From: an uncultured Francisella sp.
GTDB taxonomy: Bacteria; Pseudomonadota; Gammaproteobacteria; Burkholderiales; Neisseriaceae
Direction of reading: 5' to 3'
Assembly: GCA_943913655.1 (NCBI GenBank)
Contig: CALTZA010000004.1
Location: forward strand, 62,001-126,000
Length of the DNA stretch: 64,000 bases
Shown: positions 17,389-26,269 of the stretch, one piece after another
Layout: every line of letters starts with the position of its first letter
Position numbering within the stretch: the first letter of the stretch is position 1
The notes under the pieces: model-generated
Databases searched by the model: none
What the model was told of the DNA's origin: nothing
The model's input: the letters and a program-made list of their open reading frames with translations, nothing else
Made by a program: the position numbers and the translations under genes

Positions 17389-18690
17389 ATGGCAGTTGAC
17401 ATAGAAACCTTAGAAGGATTACAACGTAAGATCATCTTGATTTTATCTCGATCTGAGATTGAAAAAGAGGTAGAAAAAAAACTACGCCAAACGCAAAAAA
17501 AAGTGCGTTTATATGGCTTTCGCCCAGGTAAAGTACCTTTAAAGTTAGTAGAAGATCGATATGGACAAAACACACGCAATGAAGTGTTAAACAGCCAGGC
17601 ACATGAAAAATTTTATGCCTATGCTGTGCAGAAGGAATTAGCAGTAGCAGGTTTAAGAAAAATGGAGATGCTGTCTAGCGATGATAACGATAAGGAATCA
17701 ATTCAAGTAGCTGTTTTGTTTGAGGTACTACCCGAAGCGGCTGATTTAAGTGAATTATCACAAAGAGAAGTAGAAAAAGCAGTGGTACAAGTCAATGATG
17801 CGGATGTGGATAGAACGTTAGAAAAAATACGTAAGCAAAAAGCTCATTATGAGGTTGTATCCAGAGCAGCGAAAAAAGAAGACCAAGTGAGCATTAATTT
17901 CATTGGCCGATTAGATGGCCAGGCTTTTAAAGGTGGAAGTGCCAAAGACTACTCTTTAGTCATTGGTAGCGGTAGTTTATTAGAGCAACTTGAAAATGCC
18001 TTAGTTGGCATGCAGGCAGGAGAAACAAAAGAAGTAGATGTTGATTTTCCTGAGAAATATCATGCTGCTGATTTAGCAGGAAAAAAAGCTGTGTTTACAG
18101 TTACCATGCAAGAAGTGAGAGAAGCTATTTTGCCTATAGTGGATGAAGCCTTTGCCCAATCTTTGGGCATAAAAGATGGACGGATTGATAAGGTGAAAGA
18201 AGAGATTAGGGCAAATTTACAGCGTGAAGTAGAAAAGCGGTTGAATATGATTAACCGCGATGCAGTACTTAATTTACTTCTTAGTATGGGAGATTTTGCT
18301 TTACCGCAGGTGATGGTTGATCGTGAGATTGCACGTTTAAAACAAAAAGCGACTTCTTCAGCTAATGCTTCTCTAGTGAAAACTGAGGTAACGTCTGATG
18401 ATTTATTTAAAAAGCAGGCAGAAAAATCCATTAAGATCGGGCTTATTTTGAATCAAATCATCGATCAAGAATCGTTAGCAGCCAGTGATAAAGAAGTGCG
18501 TCAAGTGATTGATGATATTGCACAAAGTTATGAAGATCCGCAAGAGGTAGTGCATTATTACTTAAGCCATAAAGATGAATATGCCAATGCCCGATCTGTG
18601 GCCACGGAAAAGAATATTGTTAACTTTGTGCTAAATAAAGTTAGAGTCAAAGAAGTAAAGCGCAGCATAGAAGATTTAATGAAGATTTGA
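17389..18690 (+). CDS. tig: Trigger factor, ribosome-associated chaperone
   Basis: Trigger factor binds the ribosome exit tunnel via L23 and shields nascent chains; it is also a prolyl isomerase. The N-terminal ribosome-binding domain includes the signature GFRPGKVPLKLVEDRYG (family GFRxGKxP). The FKBP-type PPIase domain spans about residues 145-240 (EDQVSINFIGRLDGQAFKGG). The helical C-domain has SYEDPQEVVHYYLSHKDEYAN. I chose ATG 17389 (MAVDIETLEG), which aligns with E. coli and has GGAAG nine bases upstream; an in-frame ATG at 17368 has no such site. The product is 433 residues. It leads into clpP after 32 bases. Confidence 0.95.
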   Translation: MAVDIETLEGLQRKIILILSRSEIEKEVEKKLRQTQKKVRLYGFRPGKVPLKLVEDRYGQNTRNEVLNSQAHEKFYAYAVQKELAVAGLRKMEMLSSDDNDKESIQVAVLFEVLPEAADLSELSQREVEKAVVQVNDADVDRTLEKIRKQKAHYEVVSRAAKKEDQVSINFIGRLDGQAFKGGSAKDYSLVIGSGSLLEQLENALVGMQAGETKEVDVDFPEKYHAADLAGKKAVFTVTMQEVREAILPIVDEAFAQSLGIKDGRIDKVKEEIRANLQREVEKRLNMINRDAVLNLLLSMGDFALPQVMVDREIARLKQKATSSANASLVKTEVTSDDLFKKQAEKSIKIGLILNQIIDQESLAASDKEVRQVIDDIAQSYEDPQEVVHYYLSHKDEYANARSVATEKNIVNFVLNKVRVKEVKRSIEDLMKI

Positions 18691-18722
18691 TGAAGGCGTG
18701 ATTTTGAGCACTTGGATAAATT

Positions 18723-19370
18723 ATGACAGAGAAAAATTATTTGATACCAACAGTCATTGAGCAAACAGGCCGGGGCGAGCGTTCTTTTGATTTGTATTCA
18801 AGATTACTTAAGGACCGAATCGTTTTTTTAGTTGGGCCAGTGGACGATACCATGGCCAATTTGATTGTGGCACAGCTTTTGTTTTTAGAAAGTGAACAAG
18901 CCAAAAAAGACATTTATCTGTATATTAATTCTCCTGGAGGGTCAATTACTTCTGGCATGGCTATTTACGATACCATGAACTATATCAGTCCTGATGTGTG
19001 TACTATTTGTACTGGTTTAGCTGCCAGTATGGGTGCTTTTTTACTTTCTTCTGGTGTCAAAGGAAAGCGCTTGGCTTTGCCACACAGTCGCATCATGATT
19101 CATCAACCTTTAATTGGCGGAGGTGGTTTATCTGGACCTACTTCTGATATTGAAATTCATGCTAAAGAATTACTGAAAACTAAGGAGATGTTAAATTATC
19201 TATTAGCCAAAAATACTGGCCAAAACGTGGAAACAATTGCTACTGATACTGAGCGTGATAAATTTTTATCGGCACAAGAGGCTGTTTCATATGGACTTAT
19301 TGATCAAGTAATTACTTCTCGAGATGAATTAACAGAAAAAGGAGACAAAAAAAGTCATGACAAAGGATAA
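18723..19370 (+). CDS. clpP: ATP-dependent Clp protease proteolytic subunit
   Basis: ClpP forms the two-ring proteolytic chamber that degrades proteins fed by ClpX or ClpA. Catalytic Ser lies near residue 102 (GLAASMGAFLLSS), His near 127 (LPHSRIMIHQP) and the Asp in the later DTERDKFLS segment. YINSPGGSITSGMAIYDTM is typical. Length 215 residues (E. coli 207 with its propeptide). Its 3' end overlaps clpX by 14 bases, so the two are translationally coupled. Confidence 0.97.
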   Translation: MTEKNYLIPTVIEQTGRGERSFDLYSRLLKDRIVFLVGPVDDTMANLIVAQLLFLESEQAKKDIYLYINSPGGSITSGMAIYDTMNYISPDVCTICTGLAASMGAFLLSSGVKGKRLALPHSRIMIHQPLIGGGGLSGPTSDIEIHAKELLKTKEMLNYLLAKNTGQNVETIATDTERDKFLSAQEAVSYGLIDQVITSRDELTEKGDKKSHDKG

Positions 19371-20661
19371 GTGTTGCCATTTCTGTGGCAGACACATTGA
19401 TGAAGTCGAAGCCTTATTTGAAGGTGAGCACTCTTGTATCTGTGATGTGTGCGTGGCTGAGACTGCGCATTATATGAGCAATAATAGTTTTGATGATGAA
19501 GAAAAGGACGCTAGTAAAGCTCTTAACTTGCCCACGCCCAGGCAGCTTGTCAACCATCTAAACGATTATGTTATTGGTCAGGAGGAAGCAAAAAAGACCT
19601 TAGCTGTGGCTGTCTATAATCACTATAAGCGGTTACAACATTGTGATGAAGGTAAGGCTATTGATAATGTAGAGATTAACAAAAGTAACGTATTGTTGAT
19701 TGGTTCCACTGGCTCTGGTAAAACTTTATTAGCGCAGACTTTGGCCAAGAAATTAAATGTTCCTTTTGTAATCGCTGATGCCACCACTTTAACAGAAGCA
19801 GGCTATGTGGGCGAAGATGTAGAACAAATCATCACAAAGTTGTTGAGTAAATGTGACTTTGACATTAAAAGGGCTGAGCGTGGCATTATCTATATTGATG
19901 AGATTGATAAGATTGCACGTCGCAGTGAAAATAGATCGATCACACGAGATGTTTCTGGTGAAGGAGTACAGCAAGCTTTACTAAAAATCATTGAAGGTAC
20001 CGAAGCAGCAGTTCCACAACAGGGGCAGCGCAAGCATCCGCGGCAAGAATTTTTAAGCGTGAATACCTCCCATATTTTATTCATCTGTGGTGGTGCCTTT
20101 GATGGATTAGAAAGAATTATTAAACGACGCTTTGAGAAAACTAAAAAGAGTGGTATTGGTTTTGCTACAAATTTGCCAGAAAACGAAGATAGTAACGAAC
20201 AACTTGATATTCTTAAGGATGCACAGCCAGATGACTTAATTCGCTATGGAATAATTCCTGAGTTGGTGGGGCGTTTACCAGTGCTTGTTGCTTTACATAA
20301 CTTAGATGAAGAAGCCTTGATGAAAGTTTTAGTTGAACCAAAAGATTCACTAGTCAAACAGTACCAAGCACTTTTTGCCATGGAAGGAGTAAGACTTAAG
20401 ATATTGCCTTCGGCATTAAGAAGCATTGCAAAGCAGGCAAAACAGAAAAAAACTGGAGCCAGAGGATTGCGCTCGATTATGGAAAAGTTGTTACTTGATA
20501 TTATGTATGAAGTGCCTGAGGATAAAACCATACGTGAGGTAATTGTGAGTCAAGAGAATGTAGAACATGGAAGTAAGCCTCGCTATGTGCAAGAGGGTGA
20601 AATAGAAGAACAAGATGATAAAATAGAGGATCAAAAGATCACTGAAAAATCAGGTTCGTGA
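19357..20661 (+). CDS. clpX: ATP-dependent Clp protease ATPase subunit ClpX
   Basis: ClpX unfolds tagged substrates and passes them to ClpP. The N-terminal zinc-binding domain has paired cysteines (CCHFCGRH and CICDVC). The AAA+ core has Walker A GSTGSGKT, Walker B IIYIDEIDKIARR and the pore loop GYVGEDVE. The C-terminal part includes KTGARGLRSIME. The 434-residue length is normal. The tail after about residue 405 is acidic and variable. In many gammaproteobacteria lon follows clpX; here trxA does, so lon is either elsewhere or lost. Confidence 0.97.
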   Translation: MTKDKCCHFCGRHIDEVEALFEGEHSCICDVCVAETAHYMSNNSFDDEEKDASKALNLPTPRQLVNHLNDYVIGQEEAKKTLAVAVYNHYKRLQHCDEGKAIDNVEINKSNVLLIGSTGSGKTLLAQTLAKKLNVPFVIADATTLTEAGYVGEDVEQIITKLLSKCDFDIKRAERGIIYIDEIDKIARRSENRSITRDVSGEGVQQALLKIIEGTEAAVPQQGQRKHPRQEFLSVNTSHILFICGGAFDGLERIIKRRFEKTKKSGIGFATNLPENEDSNEQLDILKDAQPDDLIRYGIIPELVGRLPVLVALHNLDEEALMKVLVEPKDSLVKQYQALFAMEGVRLKILPSALRSIAKQAKQKKTGARGLRSIMEKLLLDIMYEVPEDKTIREVIVSQENVEHGSKPRYVQEGEIEEQDDKIEDQKITEKSGS

Positions 20662-20682
20662 TTGTATCATTAGGAGGTTTAT

Positions 20683-21015
20683 ATGAGTAATGTTGTGATA
20701 AATACAACGGATGCAAACTTTGAGAAAGATGTTTTGCAATCTGAATTACCGGTACTGGTAGATTTTTGGGCGCCATGGTGTGGGCCATGTCGAAGTTTGG
20801 CACCTATTTTGGAAGAAATTGCACAGCAGCACCTAACTGCATTGAAAGTAGTGAAATTAGATGTCGATGCCAACAATCAGACAGCGGCAAAATACGGGGT
20901 GCGCAGTATTCCTCTGCTTAAAATATTCAAAAATGGCAAAGAAATAGGTAGTAAAGTTGGTGCTTTGCCAAAACGGCAATTAGAAAGTTTTATTAAAGAT
21001 ATGTTGAACAGTTAA
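20683..21015 (+). CDS. trxA: Thioredoxin
   Basis: Thioredoxin is a small cytosolic disulphide reductase that keeps ribonucleotide reductase and other proteins reduced. The 110-residue product has the classic active site WAPWCGPC, with the two cysteines at residues 33 and 36, and the cis-proline segment RSIPLLKIF. A perfect AGGAGG ribosome-binding site lies at 20672-20677. It sits between clpX and cmk, separated by 21 and 10 bases, probably in one transcript. Confidence 0.95.
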   Translation: MSNVVINTTDANFEKDVLQSELPVLVDFWAPWCGPCRSLAPILEEIAQQHLTALKVVKLDVDANNQTAAKYGVRSIPLLKIFKNGKEIGSKVGALPKRQLESFIKDMLNS

Positions 21016-21025
21016 TGATAAAATA

Positions 21026-21679
21026 ATGTCAGTAATTACTATTGATGGTCCAGTTGCTTGCGGAAAAGGGACTGTTGCCAAATTAGTTGCTAGAGACTTA
21101 GGTTGGATTCACTTAGATTCTGGCATTTTTTATCGCTTATTAGCTCTTTTTAGTCAGGAACAAGCCATTGCTAGTAATGATGAGAAAGCGTTAATCCAAG
21201 CAGTTTCTTTACTTATGTTTTCTTTGGAAAATGGGCTAGTTTATCTTAATGGGACAGATGTTAGTCGAAAGATTCGACAAGAAGAAATTTCTTTACGTGC
21301 TTCAGAAGTGGCAAAGTTACCTAAGGTGCGCACAGCTCTTTTAGAGATGCAACGAGCTTATGCAAAGCAGCAAAACCTGGTTGCAGAAGGTCGAGATATG
21401 GGAACTGTTGTTTTTCCTAAGGCCTTGCTCAAAGTTTATTTACATGCAGATCCTAAGTGTCGCGCTGAACGTCGAGCAAAACAGCTTGGTGTACAAGAGG
21501 ATTCAATCAGTTACTCTTTAATTTTAGCTAACTTAATCAAGCGTGATGAAGCGGATCGTGTGAGAGAGCTATCCCCTTTGTTACCAGCAGAAGATGCAAA
21601 ATTATTAGATTCAACTGTATTAACAGCAGCAGAAACTGCAAAAATAATCCTTAATTGGTACCATGATCTGGTAAATTAA
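21026..21679 (+). CDS. cmk: Cytidylate kinase
   Basis: Cmk phosphorylates CMP and dCMP to the diphosphates. The P-loop reads GPVACGKGT, where most bacteria have GPAGSGKGT; the lysine and following Gly-Thr are kept. VAEGRDMGTVVFPKALLKVYLHA and the lid region RRAKQLG...RDEADRVRELSPLLPAEDAKLLDST follow the family. Length 217 is close to E. coli (227). It precedes rpsA and ihfB in the order conserved in gammaproteobacteria. Confidence 0.94.
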   Translation: MSVITIDGPVACGKGTVAKLVARDLGWIHLDSGIFYRLLALFSQEQAIASNDEKALIQAVSLLMFSLENGLVYLNGTDVSRKIRQEEISLRASEVAKLPKVRTALLEMQRAYAKQQNLVAEGRDMGTVVFPKALLKVYLHADPKCRAERRAKQLGVQEDSISYSLILANLIKRDEADRVRELSPLLPAEDAKLLDSTVLTAAETAKIILNWYHDLVN

Positions 21680-21681
21680 GC

Positions 21682-21694
21682 TATAATCGCGCCC
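21682..21694 (+). promoter_or_regulatory. -10 element with GC-rich discriminator before rpsA
   Basis: A perfect TATAAT at 21682-21687 is followed by CGCGCCC. A GC-rich discriminator of this kind is typical of ribosomal-protein and rRNA promoters that are shut down by ppGpp. No good -35 is seen at 16-18 bases. It lies about 110 bases before the chosen rpsA ATG, giving a leader long enough for S1 autoregulation, as known in E. coli. Confidence 0.45.
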
Positions 21695-21799
21695 TTAGTC
21701 AAAAGCAAGCAGGCTTTGCTAACCAAGATGGCAAAGCATGGTTGAGTAATTAACCTTTTAACAGAGAAAGTGCATTACTTGGAATGCCGGAACAACACA

Positions 21800-23473
21800 A
21801 TGGAACAATTTGCAGATTTACTAGAAGAATATTCATCAACACAGAGTATGTCAGTGGGAGAGATTATCACAGCAGAAGTGGTTGCGATTGATAATAGTAC
21901 TGTCACCGTTAATGCAGGTTTAAAGTCAGAAGGCTGGATTGATATTAATGAATTTAAAAATGCTAGTGGGGAATTAGAAGTCAAGGTGGGAGATTTTGTC
22001 ACTGTGACGATAGAATCGATCGAAAATGGTTTTGGTGAAACGCGTTTATCAAGAGAAAAAGCCAAGCGTGCAGCAGATTGGGTTATCTTGGAAGAAGCCT
22101 TAGAGTCTGGTGAAGTGTTATCTGGTGTGATCACTGGTAAGGTAAAAGGCGGTTTGACTGTGCAGGTTAACAGTATTCGTGCTTTTTTACCTGGTTCTTT
22201 GGTCGATGTGCATGCGGTGAAAGACACGTCTCCTTATGAAGGCAAGCAGATTGAGTTTAAAGTAATTAAACTTGATAAAAAACGCAATAATGTTGTTGTT
22301 TCTCGCCGAGCAGTTTTAGAAGAGACTTTAGGTGAGGAAAGACAAGCCTTGCTTGAGAATTTGCAAGAAGGTTCCATGGTAAAGGGAGTTGTGAAAAATA
22401 TTACTGATTATGGTGCATTTGTTGATCTGGGTGGTATTGATGGTTTATTACATATCACAGATTTAGCTTGGGTACGGGTCAAGCATCCGAGCGATTTGTT
22501 GCAGCCTGGTCAAGAAGTTGAAGCCAAGGTATTGAAATTTGATAAAGAGAAAAATCGTGTGTCTTTAGGCTTAAAGCAGTTAGAAGCAGATCCTTGGGAG
22601 GGCTTATCTCAATTATATCCAGCAGGCACACGTCTTGGCGGTAAAGTCACTAATTTAACTGATTATGGTGCATTTGTAGAGATTGAAAAAGGTATTGAAG
22701 GTTTGGTACATGTATCGGAAATGGACTGGACCAACAAAAATGTTAATCCTAGTAAAGTCGTACAAGTTGGTGATGAGGTGCAAGTAATGGTATTAGATAT
22801 TGATACCCAGCGTCGTCGCATTAGCCTAGGTATGAAACAATGTCAACCTAATCCATGGGAAGCTTTTGAAGAGAACTATAAAAAAGGTGATCGCATTAAG
22901 GGAATTATTAAATCAATTACTGATTTTGGTATTTTTATTGGGTTGCCAGGTGATATTGATGGATTGGTACATTTATCAGATTTGTCTTGGACAGAGCCTT
23001 GTGATCAGATTGTGAGAAATTATAAAAAAGGAGAGGAGGTTAAAGCTATTGTTTTATCAATTGATACTGAGAAAGAGCGTATTTCTCTAGGTATCAAACA
23101 ATTGGAAAATGATCCTTTTGGTGATTATGTACAAACGCATGAAAAGGGTGATGTTGTCACAGGTAAAGTAAAGTCAGTTGATACCAAGTCTGTGGTTATA
23201 ACCTTGGCAGATGAAGTGGAAGGATATTTGCGCTCTTCAGAAATCTTATTGGATAAAGTGGAAGATGCTAAGAATCACTTTTCAGAAGGGGATGAAGTAA
23301 GAGCTATCATCACTGGTATAGACCGTAAGAATCGTCAGATCAATCTATCGATCAAAGCATTATTAGAAAAAGAGCAGGCGGAAGTACTAAACTCTGTTAA
23401 TCGCACTCACGCCAATGTCAACACCACTAGTCTGGGCGAAATACTGAAAGAAAAATTGACTGAAAATGAATAA
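21800..23473 (+). CDS. rpsA: 30S ribosomal protein S1
   Basis: S1 binds mRNA and delivers it to the 30S subunit, which matters most for structured or weak-SD leaders. Six S1 repeats are visible in order; the later ones carry the signature NITDYGAFVDLGGIDGLLHI, then NLTDYGAFVEIEKGIEGLVHV and SITDFGIFIGLPGDIDGLVHL. I chose ATG 21800 (MEQFADLLEEY), giving 557 residues, the same as E. coli, and an N-terminus that aligns with MTESFAQLFEE. A GTG at 21770 would add ten residues. A CGGAA lies eight bases before 21800. ihfB follows after 29 bases. Confidence 0.96.
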   Translation: MEQFADLLEEYSSTQSMSVGEIITAEVVAIDNSTVTVNAGLKSEGWIDINEFKNASGELEVKVGDFVTVTIESIENGFGETRLSREKAKRAADWVILEEALESGEVLSGVITGKVKGGLTVQVNSIRAFLPGSLVDVHAVKDTSPYEGKQIEFKVIKLDKKRNNVVVSRRAVLEETLGEERQALLENLQEGSMVKGVVKNITDYGAFVDLGGIDGLLHITDLAWVRVKHPSDLLQPGQEVEAKVLKFDKEKNRVSLGLKQLEADPWEGLSQLYPAGTRLGGKVTNLTDYGAFVEIEKGIEGLVHVSEMDWTNKNVNPSKVVQVGDEVQVMVLDIDTQRRRISLGMKQCQPNPWEAFEENYKKGDRIKGIIKSITDFGIFIGLPGDIDGLVHLSDLSWTEPCDQIVRNYKKGEEVKAIVLSIDTEKERISLGIKQLENDPFGDYVQTHEKGDVVTGKVKSVDTKSVVITLADEVEGYLRSSEILLDKVEDAKNHFSEGDEVRAIITGIDRKNRQINLSIKALLEKEQAEVLNSVNRTHANVNTTSLGEILKEKLTENE

Positions 23474-23502
23474 AAATATATCCCGTTAAAGGAGTGTTAA
23501 AG

Positions 23503-23814
23503 ATGACTAAATCTGACTTAATCAATCGTATTATTGAGTATGGAATACGAGAAGAGATAAATAGTTTAAGCACAAAGATGGTTGTCAAACAAGGTGTACA
23601 GGTATTAATTGATAATCTTGCGTCATCTTTGGCAGAAGGTCGTCGCATTGAAATTCGAGGGTTTGGAAGTTTTTATTTAAGTAAGCGTCCAGCAAGAGTT
23701 GGACGTAATCCCAAAACTGGGGAGAGAGTAGAGGTTCCAGCCAGGAATATGCCTCATTTTAAGACAGGTAAAGAATTAAACGATCGCATTAATAAATCTT
23801 TTAAGAATTTATAA
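23503..23814 (+). CDS. ihfB: Integration host factor beta subunit
   Basis: IHF is a sequence-specific DNA-bending heterodimer of the HU family, used in recombination, replication and sigma-54 promoters. The product (103 residues) starts MTKSDLINRI and keeps the beta-arm signature IEIRGFGSF and RPARVGRNPKTGERVEVPA. ATG 23503 has AGGAG eight bases upstream; a GTG at 23494 overlaps that site and is unlikely. It is the last gene of its run, closed by a hairpin terminator. Confidence 0.94.
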   Translation: MTKSDLINRIIEYGIREEINSLSTKMVVKQGVQVLIDNLASSLAEGRRIEIRGFGSFYLSKRPARVGRNPKTGERVEVPARNMPHFKTGKELNDRINKSFKNL

Positions 23815-23858
23815 AAACCTTATTACCCTATCTGCTTTTAACTTTAATTTGTTGACTT

Positions 23859-23886
23859 AAACACCACCTTTTGGTGGTGTTTTTTT
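23859..23886 (+). terminator. Rho-independent terminator after ihfB
   Basis: AAACACCACC, a TTTT loop and GGTGGTGTTT form a perfect ten-base stem that runs into a T tract. It sits 45 bases after the ihfB stop and should end the cmk-rpsA-ihfB transcript. Confidence 0.92.
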
Positions 23887-24069
23887 GTGATTGAGCACTT
23901 CATATTCTCCAAAGATTTATATAAATAAGGGCTTTATTATTGTACTAGCTTATTTACTTTAGCAATGACATAATTATTAATCATCAAGATAGGCGATGAA
24001 TGAGATGAAATTGACAGAGAATCTCAAGTTCTTTTCCTAAATATTAAGTAAGGGGGAAAGTGTGCATAT

Positions 24070-25626
24070 ATGGATAAATGTCATCGAGTGATTATATTTG
24101 ATACGACGTTGCGCGATGGGGAGCAAACACCTGGCGCAGCGATGACCCAAGAAGAAAAGTTACGCATCGCTTTACAATTGGAAAAATTAGGAGTAGATGT
24201 TATTGAGGCAGGTTTTGCAGCTGCTAGTGCTGGGGATTTTACTGCTATTGAAAATATTGCTTCATCTGTCCGTCGTTCTACTATTTGCTCTCTTGCCAGA
24301 GCAAATGAAAAGGATATTCAAAGGGCAGGTCAGGCTTTGTCTAAAGCAAAAAGAAAACGTATTCATGTATTCATTGCCACAAGTCCTTTACATATGCAGC
24401 AAAAGCTACATAAAAAACCTGATGAAGTATTAAAAATTGCTGTGCAAGCGGTACAATTTGCTAGAACTTTTGTTGATGATGTAGAGTTCTCGGCTGAAGA
24501 CGGCTTTCGTTCTGAAATTCCTTTTTTAAAAGAGATATTTTCTGCTGTGATTGAGGCAGGTGCCAAAACTATTAATTTGCCAGATACAGTTGGTTATTCT
24601 TTACCACAAGTCAGTAAAGCTCTTTTTGCGCAATTGATCCATACAGTTTGCAAGGCCAATGAAGTGATTTGGTCCGCACACTGTCATGATGACTTAGGAT
24701 TGGCAGTAGCTAACTCTATTGCTGCTTTGGAAGGTGGGGCTAGGCAGGTGGAATGTACAATTAATGGATTAGGAGAGCGTGCTGGTAATGCAAGTTTGGA
24801 AGAGATTGTAATGGCACTTCGTACTAGGCAGGATGTTTTGGGACTATCAACTGGTATTAAGACCCAAGAAATTGTATCGACTTCTAAACTAGTATCAACC
24901 ATAACCGGTTATCCTGTGCCTGCTAATAAAGCGATTGTTGGAGCTAATGCATTTACCCATGAATCAGGAATTCATCAAGATGGTGTCTTAAAATGTCGCG
25001 AAACATACGAGATAATGTCACCTGAATCAGTAGGTTGGCAAAGCAATCATCTTACTCTAGGTAAATTATCAGGGCGCAATGCTTTCAAGATGAAATTGCA
25101 GGAGTTAGGAATTCATTTAAATTCTGAAAAACAATTAAATGCCGCTTTTACACGTTTTAAGGAATTAGCAGATAAGAAGCGCCAGATTTATGATGAAGAT
25201 TTACATGCACTTGTATCAGATGAGATGAGTAACATGATCAATAGTGCTGCACCGCTTTGTTTGGTGTCACTCAAAATTGATATGGAAACCGGGGAGCAGC
25301 CGCTTGCCAAAATTTGTTTTTATGTGGAAGATCAAGAAAAGATAGCGCGAGCAAGCGGTGCCGGTGCAGTTGATTCAGTATTTAAAGCTATTGAGAGTAT
25401 TATGCATAGTGGTGCAGTATTGGAATTATATTGCGTTAATGCTATTACTGAAGGAACCGAGAGCCAGGCTGAAGTTTCAATTCGTTTAAAAAAGGATCAA
25501 GAAATTTTTGGGGGGCAAGGAGCTGATCTTGACATTATTACTGCCAGCGCTAAAGCCTATTTAGCGGCAATCGGTAAATGGTATCAACGACAAGTTATTG
25601 ATCAAAGAGTAATAAAAAGTACATGA
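24070..25626 (+). CDS. leuA: 2-isopropylmalate synthase
   Basis: LeuA condenses acetyl-CoA with 2-oxoisovalerate, the first committed step to leucine. The TIM-barrel domain starts with DTTLRDGEQTPGAAMT and has the metal ligand motif WSAHCHDDLGLAVANS plus GLGERAGNASLEE. NAFTHESGIHQDGVLK follows. The C-terminal regulatory domain, from about residue 390, is present, so leucine feedback is likely. The 518 residues match E. coli (523). GGGGGAAAG lies before the ATG. Its TGA overlaps the ATG of the next gene (ATGA). No leuBCD follows; if kept, they lie outside the window. Confidence 0.95.
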   Translation: MDKCHRVIIFDTTLRDGEQTPGAAMTQEEKLRIALQLEKLGVDVIEAGFAAASAGDFTAIENIASSVRRSTICSLARANEKDIQRAGQALSKAKRKRIHVFIATSPLHMQQKLHKKPDEVLKIAVQAVQFARTFVDDVEFSAEDGFRSEIPFLKEIFSAVIEAGAKTINLPDTVGYSLPQVSKALFAQLIHTVCKANEVIWSAHCHDDLGLAVANSIAALEGGARQVECTINGLGERAGNASLEEIVMALRTRQDVLGLSTGIKTQEIVSTSKLVSTITGYPVPANKAIVGANAFTHESGIHQDGVLKCRETYEIMSPESVGWQSNHLTLGKLSGRNAFKMKLQELGIHLNSEKQLNAAFTRFKELADKKRQIYDEDLHALVSDEMSNMINSAAPLCLVSLKIDMETGEQPLAKICFYVEDQEKIARASGAGAVDSVFKAIESIMHSGAVLELYCVNAITEGTESQAEVSIRLKKDQEIFGGQGADLDIITASAKAYLAAIGKWYQRQVIDQRVIKST

Positions 25627-26251
25627 TACATATGAAAAAAAAAATTTTGCTACTTCCGTTTATCTTTATTGTACTGCCCAATCACAATGGATCGATACTA
25701 CTTTACCAGGAAAGAAAAAAAAATTGGCATTAAGCCATCTTAAATTTCATTTCTTATCTCAAATACTGGGAAGACAGATCACTGCTCAGGATTTGTTTTA
25801 CGGACCGCACGGCAAGCCTTTTCTTAAGATAGAGCAGAATTTTTCTTTTAATATTTCACACAGCAAGTATTATTATGCCATTGCTTTTGCATATCGAGCT
25901 TGCCACTTAGGTTTGGATATTGAAGATGATAATCGACAGATTAAACTTGCTTTAGCGACTTATATATTAGGGGATAAGGAAAGAGTGCAGTGGAACCTGG
26001 CAAATGATAAACAGCGTGCACTTTTATATTATTGGGTACAGAAAGAAGCCTTTATCAAGATAAAAGGCTTAAGCATTTTTTCTGGCATGAAAGATATGAC
26101 TTTTACTCGACTAACAAGGCGATTATATTATGCAGATTATGACAATCAACCATACCACATTTTTCATTTAACGCTAGCGAAACAAAGAATAACTTTGTTT
26201 ACTGATGACACACAGGTGAAAAAAGTAGACCTCATAGATCATCTTCCTTGA
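25623..26251 (+). CDS. 4'-phosphopantetheinyl transferase (Sfp/AcpT type) with frameshift at A10
   Basis: These enzymes move the phosphopantetheine arm from CoA to carrier proteins. The continuous frame from TTG 25724 to 26251 shows YGPHGKPFL, the FNISHS motif, GLDIED (Mg ligands) and WVQKEAFIKIKG, in family order. The N-terminal ~40 residues are missing from that frame, yet a sensible N-terminus (FATSVYLYCTAQSQWIDTTL) lies in it just upstream without a start codon. The natural ATG at 25623 overlaps the leuA stop as ATGA and reads into a run of ten A (25635-25644). One extra A there would join both parts. So this is either a slippage-expressed gene or a young pseudogene. AcpS-type function is not excluded. 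Confidence 0.75.
25635..25644 (+). repeat. A10 homopolymer, likely slippage site
   Basis: Ten A follow the ATG at 25632. The 5' and 3' parts of the phosphopantetheinyl transferase gene are one base out of frame across it. Poly-A tracts of this length are known in AT-rich symbionts to cause RNA polymerase slippage that restores frame in part of the transcripts. A second run of nine A lies at 25715-25723. Confidence 0.6.
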
Positions 26252-26269
26252 GAGAAAGAGAGTAATACA

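Noticed and set aside
23996..24040. A 14-codon frame (MNEMKLTENLKFFS) before leuA, as a possible leucine attenuator leader
   Set aside because: Only two leucine codons, not adjacent, and no alternative hairpins or T tract between it and leuA.
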